A stretch of 64,000 nt of DNA from DATARN01 sp963851105 (GTDB lineage: Bacteria > Actinomycetota > Acidimicrobiia > Acidimicrobiales > Palsa-688): positions 186,001 to 250,000 of the forward strand of contig CAWKNP010000002.1 of the NCBI GenBank assembly GCA_963851105.1, written 5' to 3'. The notes under the pieces were generated by a model. That model worked only from the letters and a program-made list of their open reading frames with translations, was not told the origin of the DNA and searched no databases. Made by a program: the position numbers and the translations under genes. Shown here in pieces: positions 17,100 through 25,557 of the stretch. The number at the start of each line of letters is the position of its first letter. The stretch's first letter is position 1.

Positions 17100-17409
17100 C
17101 GCCCCCTCCCGGCGAGCGCGGACGTGGTTCACGCCGGCGTCGCCGTCTGGGCGGAGCCGGATCGCCCGATCGGGCGCACGGCAGCGCCGCCGCCTGGCCC
17201 GACTCGAACCTGGGGGCTTTTTCGAAACCTGTGGGCTTTACGGTCGTCCTGCGACCTCCAGGCCCCCAGGTTCAAGAAAAGCCCCCAAGTTCGGCTCCGC
17301 GGTGGCGCCATGCGCCCCTGGGCCGGGTTGATGGCGCCCGCGAGGTTTGGTTGTGGCGGCTCGCAACGTCGGCGCCGGCGGCCAGCGGCCGGCGGCCGCG
17401 CAGGAGCGG
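17100..17409. other. Gene-free region between convergent genes
   Basis: Lies between the small gene ending at 17099 and the minus-strand PAP2 gene ending at 17410. It holds a 14 bp palindrome CGCCCGATCGGGCG at about 17163-17176 and the long imperfect inverted repeat at 17206-17292. No credible open frame. Confidence 0.5.
17206..17292. repeat. Imperfect inverted repeat with GGGGGCTTTT cores
   Basis: The left arm starts GAACCTGGGGGCTTTTTCG and the right arm, read on the other strand, starts GAACTTGGGGGCTTTTCTTG; both continue into a second degenerate copy (ACCTGTGGGCTTTA against ACCTGGGGGCCTGG). Each arm is thus a tandem pair, and the arms face each other across about 20 bp. It could act as a bidirectional terminator or be a dispersed repeat element. 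Confidence 0.55.
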
Positions 17410-18423
17410 TCAGCCGGCGGCGAGCCGGGTACCGATGGCGGGCTGGGTCCCGTCGGGTCCGCCCGGACCTCCGGGTCCCCCTGACCCTCCAGGTCCTTCA
17501 GGTCCGCTAGGTCCTCCAGGTCCTCCGGGTCCCGGCCCTGGCCGGTCGAGGTCGCGAGAGCCGCTGGGCAGGTCGCTGACCGACCGGTCGGCCGTGAGAA
17601 GGGGGGCCGCAAACTGGAGTCGGCGGCCGCCGAATGCGATGGAAGTGACCACAAACCAGGTCCACCCCAGGCACAGGCCCGCGATCACGTCGGTGAGCCA
17701 GTGCACACCGAGGGTGACCCGCGTGGCGGCAACCAGCACCGCCAGGCCGACACTCACCGCCGCCAAGGTGATCTTGGTGCCTCGGGTACGTTGCCGGCCG
17801 GCGAGCAACGCGAAGGCCGCGAAGGTCGCGGCGGCGGCAGTGGCGTGGCCGGAGGGGAACGAGGGGCCGGAGAACCCGGTGAGACGGAGAAGATTGGGGC
17901 GAGCCCGGTCGACCACGACCTTGATGACGTTGGCGAGGATGTATTGACCGCCGATAACGACGGTGAGAAACATCACTGGTGTCCACGACCGAAGGCGCCG
18001 GCCTTCGATGGCGGCGACGACCGCCGCCACTGGGACGAGGACAGCGGCGCCGCCGATCTGGGTTATGAGGCGCAGCACGGTGGTGGAGGCGTTGGTGGCG
18101 TGGGTGGCCCCGAAGCGGGCGACGCTGGTGTCGAAGGCGGCGAAACCCTGGTGGGTACGGACCATCGCGAACAGGAGCCCGATGACGGCCGCCCCCACGA
18201 TCGCGACGAGCCCGGCCCCCGCCAGCAGAGAACCGGTTACCTCCTCGGGCTTATGGCCCGACAGCCAGCGCGCCGTTCGGGGATGGCGGCGGACTTCGTC
18301 GGCGACTGAACCACCGTCGATCCGGGGAGCGCCAGGGTCGGGCCGCGATCGGGCGGTGGCCACCAACCAGGTGATCAGCCCGGCCAGCACAGCCGGTACA
18401 AAACAGGCAAAGAGCACGAGCAC
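17410..18423 (-). CDS. PAP2-family membrane phosphatase with collagen-like C-terminal tail
   Basis: Probable lipid phosphatase (phosphatidate or undecaprenyl-pyrophosphate type). The three PAP2 motifs are complete: KVVVDRARP, SFPSGHA and TRVTLGVHWLTDV, spread over about six membrane segments. From the GTG at 18423 the length is 337 aa; GGAGGA lies 8 nt before it. An ATG at 18474 is the alternative start. The last about 45 residues are GPGPGGPGGPSGPEGPGG-type Gly-Xaa-Yaa sequence, presumably cytoplasmic or extracellular low complexity. It is divergent from a second PAP2 gene. Confidence 0.82.
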   Translation of the reverse strand: MLVLFACFVPAVLAGLITWLVATARSRPDPGAPRIDGGSVADEVRRHPRTARWLSGHKPEEVTGSLLAGAGLVAIVGAAVIGLLFAMVRTHQGFAAFDTSVARFGATHATNASTTVLRLITQIGGAAVLVPVAAVVAAIEGRRLRSWTPVMFLTVVIGGQYILANVIKVVVDRARPNLLRLTGFSGPSFPSGHATAAAATFAAFALLAGRQRTRGTKITLAAVSVGLAVLVAATRVTLGVHWLTDVIAGLCLGWTWFVVTSIAFGGRRLQFAAPLLTADRSVSDLPSGSRDLDRPGPGPGGPGGPSGPEGPGGSGGPGGPGGPDGTQPAIGTRLAAG

Positions 18424-18480
18424 GACGCGTTCCTCCTGGGTCAATGTTTCACAACATGAACCGTCGGTAAACATCAAAAA

Positions 18481-19260
18481 GTGACGATCGATCTCCGGCC
18501 CAGGACTGTCGAATCGCATCCCGCTGCTGGGGCGGCGCCGCACAAAGGGACCGTTTCCCAGCGGCCCGTGGTCACCGCCGCGGCCACCTTGGCGGGCGCC
18601 TATGTCGCCCTGAGCACCATATTGGTCGTCATCGGCCTGGTGTTGACTCACTTCCTGGCGCCGGTGCGCCACTGGGATGAGCACGTCGTCGCCTGGTTCG
18701 CGGCCCATCGCAGTGCCGGTTGGAATACCACCAGCGCTGACGGCACCTTGGCCGCCAACACGGTGAGCGTGATCGGGGGCGCAGCCGCCGTCACCGCGTT
18801 CGCGCTGGCGCGACGCTGGGGACGAGTCGCGTTCCTTCTGGCCTGCGGTCTCCTGGTCGAGATCACCGTGTTCCTTACCGTCAACTACGTCGTGGCCCGG
18901 CCCCGGCCGGCGGTCCCCCATCTCGGTTCGACACCGTCGACCTACAGCTTCCCCTCGGGCCATGTCGCCGCCACCTGCGTGCTCTTCGGTGGCATCGCGA
19001 TCCTGGTCGCGACCCGCACCGCGAACCGCGGCGCCCGGGCAATGGCGTGGCTGGTGGCCGCGGCAGTGGTCTTGTGGGTGGCGTTCTCCCGGGTCTACAA
19101 GGGCGAGCACCACCCGACCGATGTCTTCGCCGGGCTGGTACTCGGTATCGGGGTACTCGTCGCCAGTGTTCTGGCCATCCGCCCCAGTTGGCCGTCGCCT
19201 GTCGGGCGACCGCCCAGGGGTTCTGGCAGCAGCGCCATCGAGCGAAAAGGGGCCCCATGA
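18481..19260 (+). CDS. PAP2-family membrane phosphatase
   Basis: A 259 aa integral membrane protein with PAP2 motifs FPSGHVAA and SRVYKGEHHPTDV; the first motif is present as VVARPRP, but the usual Lys seven residues before RP is not evident. It is the first gene of a coupled run: its stop overlaps the ATG of the diacylglycerol kinase. The pairing suggests action on phosphatidic acid or a related lipid phosphate. GTG start at 18481, 57 bp from the preferred start of the divergent PAP2 gene. Confidence 0.85.
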   Translation: MTIDLRPRTVESHPAAGAAPHKGTVSQRPVVTAAATLAGAYVALSTILVVIGLVLTHFLAPVRHWDEHVVAWFAAHRSAGWNTTSADGTLAANTVSVIGGAAAVTAFALARRWGRVAFLLACGLLVEITVFLTVNYVVARPRPAVPHLGSTPSTYSFPSGHVAATCVLFGGIAILVATRTANRGARAMAWLVAAAVVLWVAFSRVYKGEHHPTDVFAGLVLGIGVLVASVLAIRPSWPSPVGRPPRGSGSSAIERKGAP

Positions 19261-20180
19261 CATCGATTGCAGTCGTTGCCCACGCGGGAAAGACGCTGGG
19301 CGGCGGCCTGACGGAATTGCGGCGGCGCTTGGAAGCCGCCTTGGGCGCCGACCCGCTGTGGCTCGAAGTGGAGAAGAGCCGGATGGCACCCAAGGCCGCG
19401 AAGCGGTGCCTCAAAGCAGGCGCCGACCTCATCTTGGTATGGGGCGGCGACGGGACCGTGCAACGAGTGGTCGACACCGTGGCCGGATCCGACGTCACCC
19501 TCGCCATTCTCCCCGCGGGGACGGGAAACCTGCTGGCCAACAACCTGGGTATACCCATCGACCTCGAGGGTGCCGTCGAGGTCGCCCTTCATGGGGCCCG
19601 GCAGGATCTCGACGTCGGCGTCATAAATGGCGAGCGCTTCGCGGTCATGGCCGGTGCCGGATTCGACGCCATCATGATGAAAGACGCCGGCACGAAAATG
19701 AAGAACCGTTTCGGCCGGCTGGCCTACGTGTACACCGGCGTGAAGGCGTCGGCGGAGGGCAGCACCAAGGTGAAGGTCGATGTTGACGGCCAGCGCTGGT
19801 TCAGCGGCCGGGCCGGCTGCGTCCTGTTCGGGTCGATGGGCACGCTTACTGGCGGCCTTCAAGCTTTTCCTGACGCCGACCCCACCGACGGGAAGCTCGA
19901 GGTGGGCGTGGTGACGGCCGACTCACCGGTGAAATGGGCCCGAGTGCTGGCGCGGGCGGCGATGAAAAAGGCCGACCGGTCGCCTCTCGCTCGAACGACG
20001 CGGGCCAAGAAGGTGGACGTGCGCTTCGCCACGCCCGTCGCTTATCAGCTCGATGGCGGCGCCCGGCCGGCGGCCAAGAAGCTGAAGGTGCGGGTGCAAC
20101 CGGCCGCGGTCCGCTTCGCCGTTCCGCCGGCTTCCGCAGTGCCGGCGGTGCCAGCGGGGTCGGCGGTGCCGGCGCCGTGA
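19257..20180 (+). CDS. Diacylglycerol kinase-family lipid kinase
   Basis: 307 aa from the ATG at 19257, which overlaps the PAP2 stop (ATGA). The catalytic domain shows LVWGGDGTVQRVVD with the ATP-binding GGDGT (about 61-65), then ILPAGTGNLLANNLGIP, the second family signature. It phosphorylates diacylglycerol or a similar lipid. The C-terminal about 25 residues are a Val/Pro/Ala run. The longer open frame back to 19047 lies within PAP2 and is rejected. Its neighbours imply a phosphatidate/diacylglycerol cycle. Confidence 0.9.
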   Translation: MTSIAVVAHAGKTLGGGLTELRRRLEAALGADPLWLEVEKSRMAPKAAKRCLKAGADLILVWGGDGTVQRVVDTVAGSDVTLAILPAGTGNLLANNLGIPIDLEGAVEVALHGARQDLDVGVINGERFAVMAGAGFDAIMMKDAGTKMKNRFGRLAYVYTGVKASAEGSTKVKVDVDGQRWFSGRAGCVLFGSMGTLTGGLQAFPDADPTDGKLEVGVVTADSPVKWARVLARAAMKKADRSPLARTTRAKKVDVRFATPVAYQLDGGARPAAKKLKVRVQPAAVRFAVPPASAVPAVPAGSAVPAP

Positions 20181-21148
20181 GTACCGCCTCGCTCGTCCCC
20201 GAGACCAGGGGACTTTCGGGAGAGGACGCCTGGACGACGTTGCGCCGCACCGGCCGTCGCCGGCTGATGGTCGATGCTTTTGCCCGGATGCGGTTCTCCG
20301 ACGGCTTCAGCCATGCACGCGCCCTGGCGTTCATGATCACTCTGGTCGCCGTCCAGGGCATCATCGTGGCGGTCGGCCTGGCCGAGGCGATCGGCGGCAA
20401 TGGCTTTACCGATGTGGTGGCGGCAACCGTGCACGGTGTCGTACCGGGCCCCGCCGGCCAGGCGCTCACAGCCGCCATCACCCACGCCCACGCCACCGCC
20501 TCGGAGCATCACTACACCGCTCTTTTTTTCGGCACGATCGGAACATTGATCAGTGCCACCGGCGCCTTCGGACAGCTCGAACGGGCACTGAATCGCCTGT
20601 ACGGCGTTGAGCAGGACCGGCCTGCGTGGCACAAGTACGGGCAGGCGCTGATGCTCACCCTCACTGCCGGTTCCGCGGCCACGGTGGCATTCGTGTTGCT
20701 CGCACTCGGGAGAACCGTCTTGGCCAGAATTGCCAGCGGCACGGCGGTGACGGTGTGGAGCATCCTGCGGTGGCCATTGGGCCTGGTCCTGATCGGCGCA
20801 GCGGTGACCCTCCTGCTGCGCACCGCTCCCCGCCGTCGACAACCCCAACTGTCGTGGTTGGCGTTCGGGGCGGTCATCGCGGTCGGCGGTTGCGGCATCG
20901 TCACTGTCGCGCTCGGGATTTTTTTCCGGGTGAGCCGCTCCTTCGGCCAGACCTACGGGCCGCTGGCGGGAATGGTGGCGCTGATGTCTTGGGCCATGCT
21001 GTCGTCCACGGTCGTGATCTACGGTGCTGCCATCGCCGCCCAACTCGAAGCCGTCCGAAGTGGTGAGCGGGAGCCCCAGGATTCGGAGAAGGTCGCGGAA
21101 TCCGAGCCATTGGACGATCGCGCCCAGCAGCCCGTAGGCGCGCGCTAG
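20177..21148 (+). CDS. YihY/BrkB-family inner membrane protein
   Basis: 323 aa from a GTG overlapping the kinase stop (GTGA). About six membrane segments. The YihY core is recognisable from the ATGAFGQLERALNRLYGVEQ segment and the last helices MSWAMLSSTVVIYGAAIAAQLE. Family function is unresolved; despite the old name it is not RNase BN. The tail is charged and soluble. Coupling to a lipid kinase and lipid phosphatase suggests a membrane-lipid role here. Confidence 0.82.
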   Translation: MSTASLVPETRGLSGEDAWTTLRRTGRRRLMVDAFARMRFSDGFSHARALAFMITLVAVQGIIVAVGLAEAIGGNGFTDVVAATVHGVVPGPAGQALTAAITHAHATASEHHYTALFFGTIGTLISATGAFGQLERALNRLYGVEQDRPAWHKYGQALMLTLTAGSAATVAFVLLALGRTVLARIASGTAVTVWSILRWPLGLVLIGAAVTLLLRTAPRRRQPQLSWLAFGAVIAVGGCGIVTVALGIFFRVSRSFGQTYGPLAGMVALMSWAMLSSTVVIYGAAIAAQLEAVRSGEREPQDSEKVAESEPLDDRAQQPVGAR

Positions 21149-21153
21149 CCGGA

Positions 21154-22521
21154 GTGGTACTCGACCGCCTCGACGTTGCCTTGGCCGCCCGCCACACGCC
21201 CGACGCCAGCGGGAAAAACCTGCCGTTCGCCGCCCGGCCCGCGGGAACGGACTGCCTTCCCGAGATTCGCCACATCGTCATCGTGATGATGGAGAACCAC
21301 TCATTCGACAATTACCTGGGCGTCGGCGGCCGCGGCGACGGGCTAGCCACCGACGCCGCCGGCCACGTGATCGCCAGCAATCCGGGCCCCGGGGGCACTG
21401 TCGTGGCAGCCCACCACTTTTCGTCGACCCGCCAGCTCGCCGGCGTGCCGACACAGTCGTGGGAGGCCACGCACCTCCAGTGGGCCGGGGGCACCAATGC
21501 CGGTTTTGCCCACGCAGTGGCGCAATGCTGTCCCGGGGCCGACCCCGGCGTCGCCATGGGCTACTGGACCGCCGACGACCTGCCCTTCTATCACGCCCTG
21601 GCCGCGACCTTCCCGTTGGCCGACCGGTGGTTCTCCTCGTGCCTCGGCCCGACGATCCCCAACCGCCGCTTTCTCATCGCGGGCACCGCCAATGGCCTGG
21701 CCAGCGACACGCTGAGCCAGTGCTTCGACTATCCGCCCAACGGGACCATTTTCGATCTCCTAACCCGTTACGGCATCAGCTGGACCAACTACCACTCGGT
21801 GGCGCACAGCCGGCCGATCCTGCGGCGGTTGGCGGGCGGTCACGGCATCCGGGCGGCCCGCTATATCCGCCACCGCGCCGAGGGAGTGGCGCAGCGGATG
21901 GCAAGCGAAGAGGGGCGCGCCAAGTCCTATTTGCAGTTCACCGCCGATTCCTTCCCCCTCGGCCTTATCCGCTACGCGGCTCATCTGAGCACCGTCGAGC
22001 AGTTCGTCAAGGACGCGGCCGCGGGCACGTTGCCGGCGGTCAGCATCGTCGACCCCGACTTTCGGGCCGACTCCGAGGAGAACCCCCAGGACATCAGTGC
22101 GGGCGAGACGTTCGCGGCCCGGGTCATCAACGCCGCCCTGCACGGCGCCGGCTGGATGGGCACGCTGCTCATCTGGTGCTACGACGAGCACGGCGGCTAC
22201 TACGACCACGTCGCGCCCCCCGAGGCCGTCGAGCCCGACGACCGGGCTCCCGACGCGCCCGGTCCCTTCCGCTATGACCGCTTGGGCTTCCGCATCCCGG
22301 CGGTGATCGTGTCGCCGTTTGCCCGCCCCGAATACGTTTCCCACGTGACTCATGACCACACGTCGGTGCTGAAGCTCATCGAGCGGAAGTGGAACCTGCC
22401 ACCGCTCACCGCACGCGACGCGGCAGCCGACGATCTGCTCGACTCCATCGATCTGGCCTCGCCGCCGGCGTTCCCGACGCCGCCGGAACTCCCGGCGCCG
22501 TCGACGCCGAAACCGGCTTGA
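21154..22521 (+). CDS. Phospholipase C / phosphoesterase family protein
   Basis: 455 aa. The N-terminal metal-binding signature HIVIVMMENHSFDNYLG (about 40-56) is that of bacterial non-specific phospholipase C and acid phosphatase AcpA, followed by FSSCLGPTIPNRRFL and WCYDEHGGYYDHV, which supply further metal and active-site residues. No signal peptide or twin-arginine motif is visible, unlike most secreted family members, so export is uncertain. It starts 5 bp after yihY and would release diacylglycerol, the substrate of the kinase two genes upstream. Confidence 0.87.
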   Translation: MVLDRLDVALAARHTPDASGKNLPFAARPAGTDCLPEIRHIVIVMMENHSFDNYLGVGGRGDGLATDAAGHVIASNPGPGGTVVAAHHFSSTRQLAGVPTQSWEATHLQWAGGTNAGFAHAVAQCCPGADPGVAMGYWTADDLPFYHALAATFPLADRWFSSCLGPTIPNRRFLIAGTANGLASDTLSQCFDYPPNGTIFDLLTRYGISWTNYHSVAHSRPILRRLAGGHGIRAARYIRHRAEGVAQRMASEEGRAKSYLQFTADSFPLGLIRYAAHLSTVEQFVKDAAAGTLPAVSIVDPDFRADSEENPQDISAGETFAARVINAALHGAGWMGTLLIWCYDEHGGYYDHVAPPEAVEPDDRAPDAPGPFRYDRLGFRIPAVIVSPFARPEYVSHVTHDHTSVLKLIERKWNLPPLTARDAAADDLLDSIDLASPPAFPTPPELPAPSTPKPA

Positions 22522-22543
22522 CCCATCCGCGAGCCGCCCGTCC

Positions 22544-22549
22544 TAGTAT
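22544..22549 (+). promoter_or_regulatory. -10 element, leaderless arrangement (F420 oxidoreductase)
   Basis: TAGTAT ends 8 nt before the ATG at 22558; there is no ribosome binding site. Confidence 0.55.
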
Positions 22550-22557
22550 CGGGCTTT

Positions 22558-22950
22558 ATGGCGCTGGCCGACGAAAAGTACATCCTCCTCACCACCTACC
22601 GACGCACCGGCACCCCCGTGCCGACGCCGGTGTGGGTCGTGCCCCTCGGCGACGGCACGGTGGGCTTCTGGACGAGCTCGGGATCGGGAAAGGCGAAGCG
22701 GCTGGCGCACACACCGAAGGTGACGGTGCAGCCGTGCGACATGCGGGGCAACGCCAAACCTGGCAGCCAACCAGTGACAGCCACGGCGCGGGTCGTCTCC
22801 GGCCCTGAGTTCACCGTGATTCAGGAAAAGATCAGAGCCAAGTACGGGTTTATGACCAAGATGACAAAATTTTTCAACGGTATCGGGGGAATCGTGAAGC
22901 GCAATCGGATTCCGTACGGCGACCGGGGCGTGGTCATCACCCTGCCGTAG
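22558..22950 (+). CDS. PPOX-class F420-dependent oxidoreductase
   Basis: A 130 aa split beta-barrel flavin/deazaflavin reductase. Typical opening KYILLTTYRRTGTPVPTPVWVV, then GFWTSSGSGKAKRLAHTPKVTVQPCDMRG, the cofactor phosphate-binding region of the F420-dependent subgroup. The C-terminal half is short and ends ITLP. It appears to be a single gene transcribed from its own leaderless promoter. The exact substrate cannot be inferred. Confidence 0.88.
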   Translation: MALADEKYILLTTYRRTGTPVPTPVWVVPLGDGTVGFWTSSGSGKAKRLAHTPKVTVQPCDMRGNAKPGSQPVTATARVVSGPEFTVIQEKIRAKYGFMTKMTKFFNGIGGIVKRNRIPYGDRGVVITLP

Positions 22951-23048
22951 GCGCGGTCCCGGTCAGGCGCCGTCCAACCACAGATCACCCCGAGCCGGGT
23001 CGGAGCCATTCACCTGGCTCGCGCCGTACGCTCCTGCGTGATGTCGCA

Positions 23049-24698
23049 GTGACTTTTCCCCTGAGCTTGCAGGACCTCCTGGGGGCGGACCGGTTGGTTG
23101 GACCCGACGGGTCCTACGATTCGGCGGAAGGCCCATCGGTCTCGGATCCCGTCGCACTGTTTCGCCAGCTCTGGTTCAGCCGGCGGTTTCACCGCGACAG
23201 CGGGCTCGGCCGGATGTTTCATCCCGGCCGGGTGTCGTTCCGCGAGCACCTCCCGACCGACAGCCTCCACGTGATCGTCCACGGCAATCGCCTCTCGGCC
23301 CATGTCGATCGGGTTTCGCCGCTCGGGGTGACGCCGCACCGGCGCCCGCACTACTCGTTGCGCCGGACGGCGGCGCACAACCTGGCCGGCATGGCAGAGG
23401 ACTTGTTCGCGCTGGTGCGGGGGCGCCAGGGCGACCATCGCTCCAAGCTCGACTGCGAGTGGCTGTGGAACCGGGCACCGCTGGCCCCGCGGCCGGGCGA
23501 CCTGCTGGCGCGGGAGACTTCGGCGTGGAGCGTGCAGGTCGAGGCGCAGGTGACCGGCCACCTGGACGAGGCGCGCCTGCGGGCCGCCCTTGAGTCGCTC
23601 TTCGGCGACCAGCGGTTCGACCACGACCCTCTGTGGGTCGTCGCGTGCGGCGAAGACGGCGCCTTGGAACGGGCGCGGGACCAGCTACAGCGCCAGCCCG
23701 CGGCCATGAACGAGTGGCCCCCGCTGCGAGCGGGATTGGCCCGCAGCCCCGATGGAGACGTGTTCATGCTGAACGTCAATCACGCGGTCAGCGACGGCTT
23801 CGACGCCCTGCGGCTGCTTTCGGCGGTGGCGACGACATATGCCACCGGGAGGAGCCCGCAGCCTCGTCCGGCGTTCCCCGCCGTCGCCGACCTGCCGGTG
23901 CGGCCCGCCTCGGGTCGGGTCTCCTTTTGGGTCGCCCGCTACCGCCTGTTGGTGGAGCGGGTCAGCGACGTTGTGTCCCGGCCGACCCAACTGGCGGCCG
24001 ATGGCGGCCGCGACGATCCCTCGTTCGGGTTTCACCATGTGTGCCTCTCGCCCGATGAGAGCCGCCGAGTGGACGATCCCGAGCGCCCCGGTACCAGCCG
24101 CAACGTCCTGCTGGCCGCCGTTCACCGCGCTGTCGGCGCATGGAACAGCGGCCACGGCGTGGCTTCGCAGCGCATCGGCGTGCTGGTCGCGGTCAACCTG
24201 CGCCCGCCCGAATGGCCGGAGGATACGCTCGGCAACTTCTCGGTGACGGCGCGGGTGTCGACCAGCCGGCGTCACCGGGTCCGGGCCACCACGACCCTGA
24301 AGGCGGTCACCGCCCAGACCACCCGCAACAAGCGGACCCGCACCGGCATCGCCCTGTTGGCGGGATTGGAGCGGTCCGGACTGCTGCCCCTGTGGTCGAA
24401 GCAGTCGCTCGTCGTCCTGCAGCCCCTGACCCGGAACCGCCTCGTCGACGCCGCAATGCTCACCAACCTCAACAGCATCGAGCAGGCTCCATCGTTCGGC
24501 GACGCCGCCGACCCCACCACCCACGTGTGGTTCTCTTCCCCGTCCCGGGCCCCCCACACGCTGTGCATCGGGGCGCTGACCGTGGCCGGGCGGCTCCACC
24601 TGGTGCTGCGCTATCCCCACCGCATCTTCGACGCCGACGCCGCCCGGCGTTTTTCCGACCACCTGGTCACCGAGATCGCGGCCCACGCCGTCACCTGA
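23049..24698 (+). CDS. Condensation/WS-DGAT-like acyltransferase, stand-alone
   Basis: 549 aa. The central region carries HAVSD (His about 245, Asp 249), the HxxxD of the chloramphenicol acetyltransferase-like superfamily (NRPS condensation, PapA, wax ester synthase). A later stretch (GVLVAVNLRPPEWPEDTLGNFSV) resembles the second half of such enzymes. The first about 150 residues are not part of the standard fold and I do not recognise them. No carrier-protein or NRPS gene is near. GTG start at 23049; the ATG at 23041 is closed by a stop after three codons. Confidence 0.7.
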   Translation: MTFPLSLQDLLGADRLVGPDGSYDSAEGPSVSDPVALFRQLWFSRRFHRDSGLGRMFHPGRVSFREHLPTDSLHVIVHGNRLSAHVDRVSPLGVTPHRRPHYSLRRTAAHNLAGMAEDLFALVRGRQGDHRSKLDCEWLWNRAPLAPRPGDLLARETSAWSVQVEAQVTGHLDEARLRAALESLFGDQRFDHDPLWVVACGEDGALERARDQLQRQPAAMNEWPPLRAGLARSPDGDVFMLNVNHAVSDGFDALRLLSAVATTYATGRSPQPRPAFPAVADLPVRPASGRVSFWVARYRLLVERVSDVVSRPTQLAADGGRDDPSFGFHHVCLSPDESRRVDDPERPGTSRNVLLAAVHRAVGAWNSGHGVASQRIGVLVAVNLRPPEWPEDTLGNFSVTARVSTSRRHRVRATTTLKAVTAQTTRNKRTRTGIALLAGLERSGLLPLWSKQSLVVLQPLTRNRLVDAAMLTNLNSIEQAPSFGDAADPTTHVWFSSPSRAPHTLCIGALTVAGRLHLVLRYPHRIFDADAARRFSDHLVTEIAAHAVT

Positions 24699-24724
24699 CA
24701 TGGGTGCGCCGGGTTGGGGAGCGA

Positions 24725-24730
24725 TATCGT
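24725..24730 (+). promoter_or_regulatory. -10 element, leaderless arrangement (GDPD)
   Basis: TATCGT ends 8 nt before the ATG at 24739. This favours 24739 over the in-frame ATG at 24700, which lies upstream of the box. Confidence 0.55.
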
Positions 24731-24738
24731 CGCCGCGA

Positions 24739-25515
24739 ATGCCCGAGCGTTGGCCCTTTCTCGACTGGCCGACTCCCATTCCCTACGCCCACCGAGGCGG
24801 GGGCGGCGAACAGCCGGAAAACACCATGGTCGCCTTTGATGCCGCAGTGAAACTGGGGTACCGCTACCTCGAGACCGATGTCCACACGACCAGTGACGGC
24901 GTGCTCGTCGTATTCCACGACGACGATCTCGGGCCGGTTTCCGACCGGCAGGGTCGCATACGCGACCTGCCCTACTCCGAGGTTCGCCGCGCCCGGGTCC
25001 AGGGCGAACCGCTCCCGCTGTTGACCGACATCCTCGAGGCCTGGCCCCGCGCCCGGGTCAACATCGACGCCAAGCACGACGAGTGCGTGCCCACCCTCGT
25101 CGACACGCTCGCACGCCTGGGGGCCCACGACCGGGTGTGCATTGGATCGTTCGACACCCGCCGTGTCCACCGGCTGCGCCGGCTCACCGGCGGCCGGGTG
25201 TGCACCTGGATGGGATGCCGCGACATCCTCCGGCTGCGGTTGGCCAGTTTCCATGACCGGATGCCCGGAAGGTTCCCGGACTGCGCCCAGGTGCCCGTCC
25301 GCTACGGCCGGATGCCCATTGTCGACCAAACCTTTGTTCACGGCGCCCGTGCCCGGGGCGTCGCCGTCCACGTCTGGACGATCAACGATCGGGGAAAAAT
25401 GGGCGAGTTGCTGGACCTGGGCGTCGACGGGATCTTTTCCGACCGGCCCACCCTTTTGAAGGATGTGCTGGTCGAGCGGGGGTTGTGGACAGATCCCCAT
25501 GGCGACGAGAAGTAG
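24739..25515 (+). CDS. Glycerophosphodiester phosphodiesterase
   Basis: Hydrolyses deacylated phospholipids to glycerol-3-phosphate and alcohol. From the ATG at 24739 the product is 258 aa. GDPD signatures: YAHRGGGGEQPENTMVAF near the N-terminus (His-Arg and Glu-Asn), ETDVHTTSDGVLVVFHDDD (metal-binding Glu/Asp and catalytic His), INIDAKHD-type strand and a C-terminal VHVWTINDR...GVDGIFSDRP. No signal peptide, so probably cytoplasmic. It fits the local concentration of lipid enzymes but is transcribed separately. Confidence 0.92.
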   Translation: MPERWPFLDWPTPIPYAHRGGGGEQPENTMVAFDAAVKLGYRYLETDVHTTSDGVLVVFHDDDLGPVSDRQGRIRDLPYSEVRRARVQGEPLPLLTDILEAWPRARVNIDAKHDECVPTLVDTLARLGAHDRVCIGSFDTRRVHRLRRLTGGRVCTWMGCRDILRLRLASFHDRMPGRFPDCAQVPVRYGRMPIVDQTFVHGARARGVAVHVWTINDRGKMGELLDLGVDGIFSDRPTLLKDVLVERGLWTDPHGDEK

Positions 25516-25557
25516 GGTCGCAGCCAAAGGCCATTTTCCCAGATCGGCGGGTACCGA

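Noticed and set aside
17200..17220. tRNA-like TTCGAGTC segment on the minus strand
   Set aside because: The flanking bases do not form a T-stem or an acceptor stem, and no anticodon arm is found.
17410..19389. A 659-codon minus-strand open frame spanning two PAP2 genes
   Set aside because: Only the part up to about 18423-18474 encodes the PAP2 protein; the remainder is antisense to the second PAP2 gene and is an effect of high GC.
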